From Paenisporosarcina quisquiliarum_A (lineage in GTDB: Bacteria; Bacillota; Bacilli; Bacillales_A; Planococcaceae), in contig NZ_JBHZRU010000017.1 of assembly GCF_043641925.1 (NCBI RefSeq), positions 1 to 64,000 of the forward strand: DNA of 64,000 nt. The letters run 5' to 3'. Each line of letters opens with the position of its first letter. Position 1 is the first letter of the stretch. Made by a program: the position numbers and the translations under genes. The notes under the pieces were generated by a model. It saw only the letters and a program-made list of their open reading frames with translations. It was not told the origin of the DNA and did not search any database. Below are positions 32,425 through 42,073 of the stretch, in pieces.

Positions 32425-33405
32425 GTGGAAGATAATTATTTGCAATCGTTGGTTGGAAAAGGTGTCCAAATCCATAGAGGAGGACCTGATTCTAACACTG
32501 GGAAATTACTTGATGTGACAGAAGATTACGTTGCGTTGCAAAAAGACGATGGAGAAATCATTTACTTTAAAACCTCACATATTAAAAGTATTCGTGAGAA
32601 TGCCATGATTAAATTTAACTCACTTTTAAATACGGACGAAACTTTATTTATTAAAGCGAGCAAATTTCAGGAAATGGCTTCTCAATTAAAAGAACAAAAC
32701 GTTCGAATAAATGGGAAAGGTCCGGAGTCCAGGGTAGGGAAATTAGTCGATGTAAGAGATGATTATGTCATCATTTATACAGAAGATGACGGGCTAATTT
32801 TTTACAAAGATCAGCATATTAAAAGCTTGAGTACGCCTTTAGAAAAATTGGAGTCAACAAATGATTCTGGGGAAAATGAAACAGAGCAAAATACAGAAGA
32901 ATTACTAGAAGAAGGAGAAGTTCCTAAGGTGAACACGGAACTTGAAAATCTTCTTAAGCTTTCAGCAGCGGCTAGTATGAATGATTTGTTATCAAATTTA
33001 AAATATTCATGGATTAAAGTGAATCGAAAAGGGCCAGAAAGCGTTGAAGGACTTTTAGTTGATTCGAGTGATCAACATTTAGTATTAGCGGTGGATAATG
33101 AGATTCTTAGAATTTCAACTTATCACATCAAAAATTTCAGTGTAAATACCAAAACGTCAAAAGAAGAACCTGAAGAAAAGAACGATTCAAAAGAAGACTC
33201 GAAAAATTCAAAAGATGAGTCTAAAGATGAGTCTAGCGAACAAAAAGAGTCCAAACAAAAAGATTCAGACAATAATGAGTCAAAAGAACAAAATTCGGAA
33301 GACGTAAGTGAAGCTCAAAAGTTATTTGAAGAACGCTTAAAAGTAGCTGCAAGAAAACGCAATCGACGTATTCGAAAAAATGCCCTACAAAATAAGAAAA
33401 GATAA
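32425..33405 (+). CDS. CotB-like spore coat protein
   Basis: Starts at a GTG after AAAGGGGAAG. The 326-residue protein contains three CotB-type repeats of about 45 residues (HRGGPDSNTGKLLDV to HIKSI, INGKGPESRVGKLVDV to HIKSL, VNRKGPESVEGLLVD to HIKNF). A serine/lysine/glutamate-rich tail (about 245-305) and a basic end (RKRNRRIRKN) follow. This is the architecture of Bacillus subtilis CotB, a surface protein of the outer spore coat. Expression in the mother cell late in sporulation is expected. Confidence 0.85.
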   Translation: MEDNYLQSLVGKGVQIHRGGPDSNTGKLLDVTEDYVALQKDDGEIIYFKTSHIKSIRENAMIKFNSLLNTDETLFIKASKFQEMASQLKEQNVRINGKGPESRVGKLVDVRDDYVIIYTEDDGLIFYKDQHIKSLSTPLEKLESTNDSGENETEQNTEELLEEGEVPKVNTELENLLKLSAAASMNDLLSNLKYSWIKVNRKGPESVEGLLVDSSDQHLVLAVDNEILRISTYHIKNFSVNTKTSKEEPEEKNDSKEDSKNSKDESKDESSEQKESKQKDSDNNESKEQNSEDVSEAQKLFEERLKVAARKRNRRIRKNALQNKKR

Positions 33406-33442
33406 ATTCGTTCTACCTAAACTTGTGGAAAGGAGGGTGGAC

Positions 33443-33589
33443 ATGATCATATTTTCACTATTGATGGGATCAGGTTTAATCTTCTATCATCTATTAACTC
33501 CTCCCACCGAAAAGGCTGTGGCTCCAACAAACATGGTGACGAAAGCGAAAAGGAAATTCCGTATTAATGGGGTTCAGTCCAATGCATGA
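33443..33589 (+). CDS. 48-residue protein with N-terminal membrane segment
   Basis: The ATG at 33443 follows GGAGGG by seven bases. The product has a hydrophobic N-terminus (IIFSLLMGSGLIFYHLL) then a basic tail (KAKRKFR). It lies between the CotB-like gene and the permease gene, whose start overlaps its stop (ATGCATGA). Function unknown. Confidence 0.5.
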   Translation: MIIFSLLMGSGLIFYHLLTPPTEKAVAPTNMVTKAKRKFRINGVQSNA

Positions 33590-34928
33590 TAGTCTCATCG
33601 TATATACATTTGCGATTTTTGCCTTAACCACATTATGTATCTTATGGAGACCTCAAGGCATCAATGAAGCAATACCTGCCATAAGCGGAGCGATTCTTTT
33701 GTTTATAGCAGGTATTGTCCCTTTACATGATATTGTCTATATCTTTAAGATCGTGAGCGGACCTTCCATTACCATCATATCGACAATTGTCATGTGTATT
33801 GTCTTAGAAAGCATCGGAGTATTTCGCTGGGCAGCTTTAAATGTCGTGAAGAGAGCTAAGGGATCGGGTATTCGTCTGTTTTGGTCGATTATGCTGTTGT
33901 GTTTTTTAATGACCGTTTTTTTTAACAATGACGGGAGTATCCTCATCACCACGCCAATCATTTTACACATTGTTCAAATCATTCGTATTAAACCACAGCA
34001 AAAACTACCTTACTTATTTGCGGGTGTGTTTATTGCAACGTCTGCAAGTTTGCCGATAGGTGTCAGTAACATCGCTAACTTAATCGGCTTGCAGATGGTT
34101 GGTTTGAATTTGGTATCCTATACGAATTTAGCTTTTGTTCCTTCGATGATTGGAATTGCAACGTTAAGTTTGCTTCTGTATTTGTTATTTAGAAATGAAA
34201 TTCCTCGTAAAATACCAGACATCCAAGATTCGATATCTGATCCTACTTTTAAAAATCATCCTCTTTCAGGTGTGAAAAAAACAGTTGAATCGATGAACTG
34301 GCCCCTATTCCGAACGTGTATTTTTCTAGTTGTACTCATTCGAGGGAGCTACTTTATCTTGCCAGCATACGGTTTTTCAATCGAATGGATCGCTATTACC
34401 GGAGCTTTATTACTCATCGGAATTCGCTGGATAAGTTTAAAAATAAGTCCCGTTGATGTTTTATGGAAAGCCCCTTGGTATATTTTGGTCTTTGCTTTTG
34501 GGATGTATGTGACCGTTTACGCACTAAAAAATACAGGTGTAACGAGTTATATGATGTCCATATTAGATGGAGTTATGACACAAAGTCTTATGTCAGCAAG
34601 CTTTGCATCAGGCATACTAATTAGTGTTCTTTCCAATCTCATGAACAATTTACCTTCTGTAATGCTTGGGACTTTATTGATTACTGAAATTGGACTCGAC
34701 ACGCAAACGTTACAAGTTGCCTATATCTCAATGATCATAGGAAGTGATATTGGTGCATTATTAACGCCACTTGGGACACTTGCCACTTTGCTATGGATGT
34801 TTGTCTTGAAAAAAAACGGCGTTGCGATCACCTGGAGTGCTTATTTTAGAGTGGCATTGATGGTCATTCCTATTACGCTTGTAGTCACGCTTATTGCATT
34901 AAATATATGGCTCTGGTTGATTTTATGA
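33582..34928 (+). CDS. ArsB/NhaD-type (ion transporter superfamily) permease
   Basis: I prefer the ATG at 33582, with GGGG nine bases upstream, over 33567. The roughly 448-residue protein has about 11 spans and the superfamily's helix-turn patterns: FFNNDGSILITTPI, SLPIGVSNIANLIGL and SNLMNNLPSVMLGT with the paired asparagines, and IGSDIGALLTPLGTLATLLW. Members export arsenite or exchange sodium or organic anions; the substrate is not evident. It is sandwiched between coat-type genes, so a sporulation role is possible. Confidence 0.78.
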   Translation: MHDSLIVYTFAIFALTTLCILWRPQGINEAIPAISGAILLFIAGIVPLHDIVYIFKIVSGPSITIISTIVMCIVLESIGVFRWAALNVVKRAKGSGIRLFWSIMLLCFLMTVFFNNDGSILITTPIILHIVQIIRIKPQQKLPYLFAGVFIATSASLPIGVSNIANLIGLQMVGLNLVSYTNLAFVPSMIGIATLSLLLYLLFRNEIPRKIPDIQDSISDPTFKNHPLSGVKKTVESMNWPLFRTCIFLVVLIRGSYFILPAYGFSIEWIAITGALLLIGIRWISLKISPVDVLWKAPWYILVFAFGMYVTVYALKNTGVTSYMMSILDGVMTQSLMSASFASGILISVLSNLMNNLPSVMLGTLLITEIGLDTQTLQVAYISMIIGSDIGALLTPLGTLATLLWMFVLKKNGVAITWSAYFRVALMVIPITLVVTLIALNIWLWLIL

Positions 34929-34946
34929 GGAAAGGAGACGCTTACT

Positions 34947-35612
34947 ATGAGATTTTTCGATCAATATGAAGGGAAAATGATTGAAGTCGAACTTTCTTCA
35001 AAAAAACATATCTCTGGAAAATTAATTGAATGTGGTTCGGATATTCTCGTTGTTCTTACTGGTCAATATTATGCCTATTTGCCGCAAAAACATATTCATG
35101 TCATCAAAAGATGTGAAGAAAATGAATATGACATTATTCAGTCTGAGCCGTCGCCCATTAAGCAAACGAGTGATGGATTAACTTTAATGGCCGTCCTAAA
35201 CAACGCAAAAGGGATATTCGTTGAAGTAGACATTAGTGGGATTGGAGCGATTTTTGGCTACGTTACGCACGTCATGAGCGACTATTTCGTTTTTTATTCC
35301 CCTGCACTGAACCAACTATTCATTCCTATCCATCATCTAAAATCAATCACCCCTTATTTGAATAAAACCCCGTATGACCTCCCGTTAACGTCCATGATTT
35401 TTCCGGTAAATCAATTACTCACAGACAGTTTTACGAAACAAGTGAAACAATTACAAGGTGAAATGGTTCAGTTTGATGGGGGAAAAAATGCATACAAAAT
35501 GGGTGTCCTTACACATGTAGAAAATGACTTAGCAGAACTCACTATAGGGAATGGTCAAAAACTGTATTTGAACATTTCTCATATCAAATCTGTCCAAAAA
35601 GCTCTTGGGTGA
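34947..35612 (+). CDS. CotB-related repeat protein
   Basis: A 221-residue protein with three CotB-type repeats: GKMIEVELSSKKHISGKLIECGSD, IFVEVDISGIGAIFGYVTHV ending HHLKSI, and GEMVQFDGGKNAYKMGVLTHV ending SHIKSV. It lacks the serine/lysine tail. With the CotB-like gene and the permease it forms a run of genes on one strand, probably sporulation-expressed. A role as coat protein is inference. Confidence 0.7.
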   Translation: MRFFDQYEGKMIEVELSSKKHISGKLIECGSDILVVLTGQYYAYLPQKHIHVIKRCEENEYDIIQSEPSPIKQTSDGLTLMAVLNNAKGIFVEVDISGIGAIFGYVTHVMSDYFVFYSPALNQLFIPIHHLKSITPYLNKTPYDLPLTSMIFPVNQLLTDSFTKQVKQLQGEMVQFDGGKNAYKMGVLTHVENDLAELTIGNGQKLYLNISHIKSVQKALG

Positions 35613-35645
35613 TTTCCGTGGATTAAAACCTCATGCACATATAAA

Positions 35646-35684
35646 TCAGCCACCCTTCGCCAAGTGCCAGGATGGCTGTTTCAT
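35646..35684 (+). terminator. probable terminator
   Basis: TCAGCCACCCT pairs with AGGATGGCTG with one mismatch, followed by T residues. Confidence 0.6.
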
Positions 35685-35771
35685 TATTGCAAAGTGTTCC
35701 AAACTCGTATCTGAACTTCAAGTCAGTGATATAATTAATGGAATCACGTTAGACTAAAGGATGAGAATGAA

Positions 35772-36725
35772 TTGAACCAATACCCTAGAACCGGTGACTA
35801 TATTTATACATACGCGTATAAGCCCGACGAAGAATCACTGTGTTATTTAGAAATGCGTTCGTTATTTGGAGAAGACACACAAACGAAAGTTATCAAAAGT
35901 ACGTATGACATAAATCCGAGTCGAAGTCCTTTTATTAAAGAACGAATCGAGGTTTTATTTGAAGGAAATGAACTCTCCGAGATCCTTAAGCAAGTTGAAG
36001 TAGTGGATATGGGAGAGTTAACATTCAAAGTCCTTTTTGTGAAAATAAATGATTTAGCTTCCACTGAAAAAGTTGAATACAAACAAAAACGAGAAATCGA
36101 ACGGGAAATCGGCCTGATTATTGAGGGTGAAGCGGATGTTCATCGTCCGGAAGTTACATTCGGTTTGGTTCCGTTTAAAGGAAAATGGTACTTTGGTTTG
36201 TACGAGAAGAACGAAGCTGTTTGGCTGCATCATCAGAAGAAACCTAGAGAATATTCAACTGCTTTGAGCACACGAGTGGCTAGAGCTGTTGCGAATATTG
36301 CCGTCCCGAATCCTAAAGACGTTAAAGCAATTGATCCTTGTTGTGGAATCGGGACAGTGTTAGTTGAAGCCTTATCGATGGGAATTAATATTGTGGGTCG
36401 AGATATAAATCCGCTTGTGGTTCTTGGATCTAGGGAAAATATAGCTCATTTTGGTTTAACAGGAGATGTTGATTTAGGACCCATCGCAGAAGTAAAAGAG
36501 ACATATGATGTCACCATTATTGATATGCCCTACAATCTGTACACGCATGCGACTCCAGAAGAACAACTGTCTATTTTAAAAAGCGCACGTCCATTTTCTA
36601 AAAAACTAGTAGTCGTCACGATAGAAAATATTGACCATATGATCAAAGACGCTGGTTTTGATATTATCGATCGATGTGTCGCAAAAAAAGGGATATTTTC
36701 GAGAGAAATACTTGTTTGTAAATAG
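35772..36725 (+). CDS. TRM11/THUMP-type RNA methyltransferase family protein
   Basis: Starts at a TTG after AAAGGATGAG. Of the 317 residues, about 1-160 form an N-terminal domain of THUMP type. The rest is a class I methyltransferase with IDPCCGIGTVLVEAL (motif I, residues about 190-204), GRDINPLVV and IIDMPYN in place of the usual DPPY. This pairing is typical of enzymes that modify guanosine N2 in tRNA or rRNA. The Pro to Met change in the catalytic loop is unusual, so the reaction is uncertain. Confidence 0.75.
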   Translation: MNQYPRTGDYIYTYAYKPDEESLCYLEMRSLFGEDTQTKVIKSTYDINPSRSPFIKERIEVLFEGNELSEILKQVEVVDMGELTFKVLFVKINDLASTEKVEYKQKREIEREIGLIIEGEADVHRPEVTFGLVPFKGKWYFGLYEKNEAVWLHHQKKPREYSTALSTRVARAVANIAVPNPKDVKAIDPCCGIGTVLVEALSMGINIVGRDINPLVVLGSRENIAHFGLTGDVDLGPIAEVKETYDVTIIDMPYNLYTHATPEEQLSILKSARPFSKKLVVVTIENIDHMIKDAGFDIIDRCVAKKGIFSREILVCK

Positions 36726-36751
36726 AGTCGAGTATGATAATACAATCTGTA

Positions 36752-36806
36752 AAAGAGAAAGAATCCATTTTATAAAACGAACAAAATGGATTCTTTCTCT
36801 TTTTTA
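36752..36806 (+). terminator. strong terminator
   Basis: AAAGAGAAAGAATCCATTTT pairs perfectly with its complement 11 bases later, then T6. Confidence 0.9.
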
Positions 36807-36812
36807 TTGACT

Positions 36813-36935
36813 TCAACCGCGCTGGTAAATTTGTGATAAATAATTTGCGATTTCACCTAACCTCCAAACGATGAGTACTAAACAAATTACAATAACAACT
36901 AAACTTACAACCTTTATCTTCTCAAAATTAAGCAT
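36813..36935 (-). CDS. 40-residue single-span membrane protein
   Basis: On the minus strand GGTGGAGG lies seven bases before the ATG at 36935. The 40 codons encode a positively charged start (NFEKIK), a long hydrophobic helix (VVSLVVIVICLVLIVWRL) and a polar tail, ending at TGA 36813-36815. The strong site and clean membrane helix support a real small gene. The remaining 36936-37203 has no other feature that I can defend. Confidence 0.6.
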   Translation of the reverse strand: MLNFEKIKVVSLVVIVICLVLIVWRLGEIANYLSQIYQRG

Positions 36936-37203
36936 CTAAAATCCTCCACCTTTTTTTAACCTTATTCTCTAACAAATCCTCAAATCCTTTTTCAATCCTG
37001 CAACATCAAACCTATTAATTAAAACTTTATAGATGACGAAGTAGCAAATAATTCTTAAAAGCAAGTATGGATTGCTTGTATGGTATGAGCTATGATGAAA
37101 TTGACCTATATGTAACCTAGGCCAACAATAGCGCTTTAAAACTCTAAGAGAAGCTAGGTTTTACTAGGCAACAATAGGTACTGAATAGCAATGGGGTGTT
37201 CGT

Positions 37204-37596
37204 ATGGTCGTAGAGTGGGACGAGTTAAATGTAATAGCAATTATTCTTGGGACGTTGTTGTACATGGTGTACGGTGGGATTTATTATTCAGTAAGACTTG
37301 GCGGAGATAAATATCCTGAAAAGAAACAATTGGAAATGGCAGGGCCAATGAAATATATCGTTTCAGTTATAGTGGCGTTCATTAGTTCGTTTGTAGTTGC
37401 TGTTTTGGTTCAAGCGACTGGTGCAGAGAGTATCACTGAGGGATTACTTGTCGGATTGATGATTGGTGTTATTATCACTCTTGTTTATTTAAAAAATCGT
37501 TTGTTTGGATTAATGACTCATCGATCTTTCCTAATCGCAATCGGTGATCATTTAGTCATTTTCACACTTTTAGGAGCTCTTCATGGATTGATGTAA
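37204..37596 (+). CDS. DUF1761-type membrane protein
   Basis: A 130-residue protein with four hydrophobic segments and the GGIYYSVRLGG phrase after the first span. This layout fits DUF1761 proteins, whose function is unknown. The GTG-rich start region has a weak site (GGGGTG). Confidence 0.6.
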   Translation: MVVEWDELNVIAIILGTLLYMVYGGIYYSVRLGGDKYPEKKQLEMAGPMKYIVSVIVAFISSFVVAVLVQATGAESITEGLLVGLMIGVIITLVYLKNRLFGLMTHRSFLIAIGDHLVIFTLLGALHGLM

Positions 37597-37763
37597 TTTG
37601 AAACGGGGCTGTCCTATGACAGCTGTCTTTGACAGTTGAGCCTGTGGGGTCTACCTTGTTTCTTTTTTCCGCAAGAGTCTTCAGAAATAGCAAACCACGT
37701 AACTAATAACTGAACACAACTTTATATGAGAATTAGTGCAGTATATTTATAGCGTTTTCAATT

Positions 37764-37884
37764 GATTGGAATGGAGGTGGCGACTCCGAGGTGATCAGCA
37801 CGAGCTTTAGACCCTGGACTGAGCATCGCGAGGGAAGCGGCTAAAGCCGTGCCACCCGGAAATCGTCCACCGCAAAGGAAATCA
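37764..37884. repeat. dispersed structured repeat, full copy
   Basis: A GC-rich element about 120 bp long beginning TGGAGGTGGCGACTCCGAGG, including GAGCATCGCGAGGGAAGCGG and ending CGTCCACCGC. An internally deleted copy lies at 7554-7632. The start and end are partly complementary, so a folded RNA or DNA is possible. It is followed by a + strand terminator. The flanking 37597-37763 holds a GACAGCTGTC-type hairpin and no gene. Confidence 0.7.
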
Positions 37885-37908
37885 ACATTTAAATTGTTTA
37901 GATTTTGA

Positions 37909-37934
37909 GACTTGTCCAATGACAAGTCTTTTTT
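37909..37934 (+). terminator. terminator downstream of the structured repeat
   Basis: GACTTGTC pairs with GACAAGTC around CAAT, followed by T6 on the + strand, although the next gene is on the minus strand. It would end a transcript crossing the repeat. Confidence 0.75.
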
Positions 37935-37940
37935 CTTTGC

Positions 37941-38801
37941 CTATTTGTTAGTATCCAGATAGTTCGTTACGTTTGAATGCAATTCATTCATCGAATCGAT
38001 GGTTTCTACATTAGCGATCATTCCTTTTAATACCGGAATTCTCGGCTGCTCTCTTTTTAACTCATCAGCAATTACTTCTAACGTAACCAGCAAATCTTCA
38101 TCATCCGTTTCGGAAATACATAGGTTTACATATTGTAGTAAAGATTGCTTTGGAGAATTTAAGTTCGCTGGTTGTAATAAATGATTGTTGAGCATCTGCT
38201 TGTTTAAAAAGGGTGTAGGTTGTTTGGATAAAAGCCCATCCACAATGTCGTCCAATCGGTCCAAGATAAATGTTGCCATTAATTGATAATCGAGTTGTTT
38301 GCGATGTAAGAGGATCACTTCAATATATCCATGAAGAAGTCCTTTGGTCATCACGATTAAATCGGTTAAATAAGGTTGGACCTTTTCTCCGTATACATCT
38401 ATGAACATGTGGTGTAAAAGTGTGTGATGCTGCTCCTGCACCTTGCCAAGAAGCTCAATCATATTTGAATTCAATGGATTCGTCTGTTCTCGAATTTGCA
38501 TCAATATGAAATCTGCGTGACTGTCGATTTCCTCAAATTGAATCATCAATAATGAAAGGAATTTTTCTCGTGGCGTGTTGTGTTTTAATTGGTCTAGATT
38601 GTTTAAGCGGTGGGAAAGTTTTTCGAAAAAATATTCAAAAATGGAGATATGCAATTCTTCTTTCGATTTAAAAGATAAATAAAAGGAACCTTTGGAAATC
38701 CCGCATGCGTCTGTGATTTCTTGAATAGAGGTTGATTCAAAACCTTTGGTGGCAAATAAATGCATCGCCTTCTCAATGATTAAAGTTTTCTTTTTAGACA
38801 T
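37941..38801 (-). CDS. TetR-family repressor of the adjacent RND pump
   Basis: I chose the ATG at 38801, seven bases after AGGGG. About 286 residues with an N-terminal TetR HTH (ATKGFESTSIQEITDACGISKGSFYLSFKSKEEL split as usual) and a long helical ligand domain. It is divergent from the RND transporter gene, and two TGACC-type dyads lie between them, so local repression is very likely. Confidence 0.88.
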   Translation of the reverse strand: MSKKKTLIIEKAMHLFATKGFESTSIQEITDACGISKGSFYLSFKSKEELHISIFEYFFEKLSHRLNNLDQLKHNTPREKFLSLLMIQFEEIDSHADFILMQIREQTNPLNSNMIELLGKVQEQHHTLLHHMFIDVYGEKVQPYLTDLIVMTKGLLHGYIEVILLHRKQLDYQLMATFILDRLDDIVDGLLSKQPTPFLNKQMLNNHLLQPANLNSPKQSLLQYVNLCISETDDEDLLVTLEVIADELKREQPRIPVLKGMIANVETIDSMNELHSNVTNYLDTNK

Positions 38802-38861
38802 ATTCATACCCCTTATTTATAAAATGCGAATTAAATAGATAGTTTAAGATTGACCTATGAA

Positions 38862-38904
38862 TGACCGGTCAGTTATATTATGAAGTAATATGACCCGTCG
38901 GTCA
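38862..38904. promoter_or_regulatory. TetR-type operators
   Basis: TGACCGGTCA (38862-38871) is a perfect 10-bp palindrome. TGACCCGTCGGTCA (38891-38904) is a second, spaced version. Both lie in the divergent promoter region of the regulator and pump genes. Confidence 0.8.
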
Positions 38905-38934
38905 AATAATGTAGGGTGGAAGTGAATAATTAGA

Positions 38935-41900
38935 ATGAATTCCATTATTAACTTTGTATTGAAGAATAAATTTGCCGTATGGTTATTAACGATTGTAATA
39001 ACCGTTGCTGGTATAACAGCTGGTACGCAAATGAAATTAGAGACGATTCCTGATATAACAATTCCAGTTATAACAGCTACTACGGTATACCCGGGTGCAA
39101 CACCTGACCAGGTAGTCAAAGAAATTTCGGAACCACATGAAAAAGCGGTTCGTAATTTAGAGGGAGTTAAATTAGTTACTTCATCTTCCTATCAAAATGC
39201 ATCATCACTCCAAATCGAATTTGAATTTGGGACTGACATGAAAGAAGCTGAAACCGAAGTAGTAGCTGCACTTAATAGCCTTCCATTACCACAAGGTGCA
39301 CAAGAGCCATCGGTTGATAGAATCAGCATTAATGCCTTTCCTGTTGTCGCATTAAGTGTCTCGAGTGATAAAGAAACTCTTGCTGAATTAACGGAAACAG
39401 TAGAAACAAACTTGGTGCCAACACTTGAAGGATTAGAAGGTGTTTCATCTGTTGCTGTTTCTGGACAACAATTAAATGAAGTGAGTTTTAGGTTTAATCA
39501 AGACAAACTCGCTGAATTCGGGCTAACTGAAGAAACAGTTAAAGGTATTATTAAAGGATCAGATATTATTTTCCCATTAGGTTTATTCCCATTTGAGGGA
39601 GAAGAACAATCTGTGGTTCTCGATGGGAAACTAGCATCAATTGATGATTTGAAAACGTTAGAACTTCCAGTTGTACCACCAGCTACGAATGGAGTTCCTG
39701 CTCAACCGACAACTGTTGCACTTGGCGAGGTTGCAGACATTGAACTCGTTGGTAAAGCGGAATCCATTTCACGTACAAATGGTAAGGAAGCGATTGCTGT
39801 TCAAGTCGTAAAGTCTCAAGGGGCAAACACGGTTGATGTCGTGAATCTGGTTAAAGAAGAAATGAAGGAATTTGGAGATAATCATACAGACTTCGAAATC
39901 ATTTTTACATTAGATCAAGGTGAACCAATTGAGAAATCAGTCGAGACGATGATGAGCAAAGCCTTGTTTGGTGCAGGATTTGCTGTATTGATTATTTTAT
40001 TATTCCTACGAAATATTCGATCCACATTGATTGCCATCATTTCGATTCCATTGTCATTGTTGATCGCAGTATTGCTTATTAAACAGTTGGACATCACGTT
40101 AAATATGATGACCCTTGGTGCGATGACAGTTGCGATTGGTCGCGTGATCGATGACTCGATCGTTGTTGTTGAAAATATTTACCGCCGAATGGCATCTCCA
40201 ACTGAAAAATTAAAAGGAAGAGCTTTAATTCGCGAAGCAACGAAAGAAATGTTTGTTCCGATTCTTTCTTCTACTTTAGTAACCATTGCCGTGTTCTTAC
40301 CAATCGGTTTAGTAGGAGGCATGGTTGGTGAATTATTCTTACCGTTTGCCTTAACGATTGTGTTTGCATTATTAGCTTCATTGTTAGTAGCTATTACACT
40401 AGTGCCAATGTTATCCCATTCTTTATTCAAAAAAGGATTAAGTGCAAAACATACGCATGATCATGAGAAACCTGGTAAATTAGCTGGAGCTTATTTGAAA
40501 ATCCTAAAATGGACTTTGAATCATAAGTTAGTCACAACAATTCTTGCTATTGCACTTTTCATCGGAAGTTTAGCATTAGTTCCGTTTGTCGGAACGAGCT
40601 TCTTGCCTGAGGAAGAAGAAAAAATGATGTACATCACGTATACGCCTGAAGCGGGCGAGACGAGAGAAGACGTGGAAGAAACGGTTTCTGATATTGAAAC
40701 CTTCTTTATGGAAAGAGAAAATGTTGATAGTGTTCAAGTTTCCATTGGTGGAGAAAATCCAATGATGCCGGGACAAAATAACGGCGCGTTATTGTACGTG
40801 ATTTATGAAGATGAAACACCTGAATTTGCTGCTGAAAAAGAAAATGTGATGAGCGATGTTCAAAAATTCGATGCAGCTGGTGAATGGAAATCTCAAGATT
40901 TCAGTACAAGTGGTGGAAGTAATGACTTGAATTATTATGTATATGGTAAAGACCTGGAGACAATTGAACCAATTATTAACGAGATTGAATCGATTTTTAA
41001 TGAAACAAAAAATATCAAGAATGTAAGTTCAAGTATTTCAGATTCATATCAAGAACATACATTAGTGGTGGACCAACCAAAACTTATTCAATATGGCTTA
41101 ACGACTGCACAAGTTGGAATGGCGTTAAATCCAAATGGACAGCGTGAAATGTTAACGACCGTTGAACAAGATGGCGATACTTTTGATGTGTATATTGAAT
41201 CGAATACAGAAAAGCCTGAAACGCTAGATGAGTTATTGAAGAAAACTATTGCTTCACCAATGGGCATGGAAGTACCAGTTGAAGACGTAGTAACGGTAGT
41301 TGAAGGAGAAACCTCAGATACAGTTTTAAGAAGAGATGGTCAAATTTATGCGAGCGTTACTGGAACATTAATTGCTGAAGATATATCGAAGGATTCTACT
41401 GCGATTCAAGAAAAAGTAGATAAAATTAATCTTCCACAAAATGTGGATATTGAAACTGCTGGTGTAACAGCTGATATGCAAGAGTCCTTTACTCAGTTGG
41501 GCTTAGCTATGTTAGCAGCAATCGCCATCGTTTACCTTATTTTAGTTATAACGTTTGGTGGTGCAATAGCTCCACTTGCAATTCTATTCTCACTACCATT
41601 TACAATTAGTGGTGCACTTCTTGCATTATTGATTGCTGGTGAAACAATCAGTATTTCGACAATGATTGGAGCATTGATGTTGATTGGAATCGTTGTAACA
41701 AATGCGATTGTTTTAATTGACCGAGTGATTCATAAAGAAAAAGAAGGAACAACTACTCGCGAAGCCATTTTAGAAGCGGGTGTTACAAGACTTCGTCCGA
41801 TTTTGATGACGGCAATAGCTACAATTGGTGCTTTAATTCCGTTGGCTATTGGAGCTGAAGGTAGTGGTTTAATTTCAAAAGGGCTAGGTGTAACGGTAAT

Positions 41901-42006
41901 TGGTGGTCTAACAAGTTCAACCTTGTTAACGCTCATCATTGTTCCTGTGGTCTATGAATTCTTAAGTAAATTCCGCAAGAAAAAGCTTTCTGAAGAAGTA
42001 GAGTAA
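38935..42006 (+). CDS. RND-family efflux pump (SwrC/AcrB-like)
   Basis: A 1023-residue RND transporter with the classic two-fold plan: one span, a large loop, then helices 2-6, repeated. Helix 4 carries GAMTVAIGRVIDDSIVVVEN with the proton-relay aspartates. The corresponding second-half segment is GALMLIGIVVTNAIVLIDRV. Gram-positive members such as SwrC export surfactin-like amphiphiles and antimicrobials without an outer-membrane channel. No membrane-fusion protein gene is next to it. Confidence 0.9.
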   Translation: MNSIINFVLKNKFAVWLLTIVITVAGITAGTQMKLETIPDITIPVITATTVYPGATPDQVVKEISEPHEKAVRNLEGVKLVTSSSYQNASSLQIEFEFGTDMKEAETEVVAALNSLPLPQGAQEPSVDRISINAFPVVALSVSSDKETLAELTETVETNLVPTLEGLEGVSSVAVSGQQLNEVSFRFNQDKLAEFGLTEETVKGIIKGSDIIFPLGLFPFEGEEQSVVLDGKLASIDDLKTLELPVVPPATNGVPAQPTTVALGEVADIELVGKAESISRTNGKEAIAVQVVKSQGANTVDVVNLVKEEMKEFGDNHTDFEIIFTLDQGEPIEKSVETMMSKALFGAGFAVLIILLFLRNIRSTLIAIISIPLSLLIAVLLIKQLDITLNMMTLGAMTVAIGRVIDDSIVVVENIYRRMASPTEKLKGRALIREATKEMFVPILSSTLVTIAVFLPIGLVGGMVGELFLPFALTIVFALLASLLVAITLVPMLSHSLFKKGLSAKHTHDHEKPGKLAGAYLKILKWTLNHKLVTTILAIALFIGSLALVPFVGTSFLPEEEEKMMYITYTPEAGETREDVEETVSDIETFFMERENVDSVQVSIGGENPMMPGQNNGALLYVIYEDETPEFAAEKENVMSDVQKFDAAGEWKSQDFSTSGGSNDLNYYVYGKDLETIEPIINEIESIFNETKNIKNVSSSISDSYQEHTLVVDQPKLIQYGLTTAQVGMALNPNGQREMLTTVEQDGDTFDVYIESNTEKPETLDELLKKTIASPMGMEVPVEDVVTVVEGETSDTVLRRDGQIYASVTGTLIAEDISKDSTAIQEKVDKINLPQNVDIETAGVTADMQESFTQLGLAMLAAIAIVYLILVITFGGAIAPLAILFSLPFTISGALLALLIAGETISISTMIGALMLIGIVVTNAIVLIDRVIHKEKEGTTTREAILEAGVTRLRPILMTAIATIGALIPLAIGAEGSGLISKGLGVTVIGGLTSSTLLTLIIVPVVYEFLSKFRKKKLSEEVE

Positions 42007-42014
42007 AATCGAAG

Positions 42015-42052
42015 CGTGTAGAGGGTAGAAAGTATCCTTCTGCACGTTTTTT
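42015..42052 (+). terminator. terminator of the RND gene
   Basis: CGTGTAGAGGGTA pairs with TATCCTTCTGCACG with mismatches, followed by T6. Confidence 0.75.
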
Positions 42053-42073
42053 ATATGGAGCTGTTTTAAAGAT

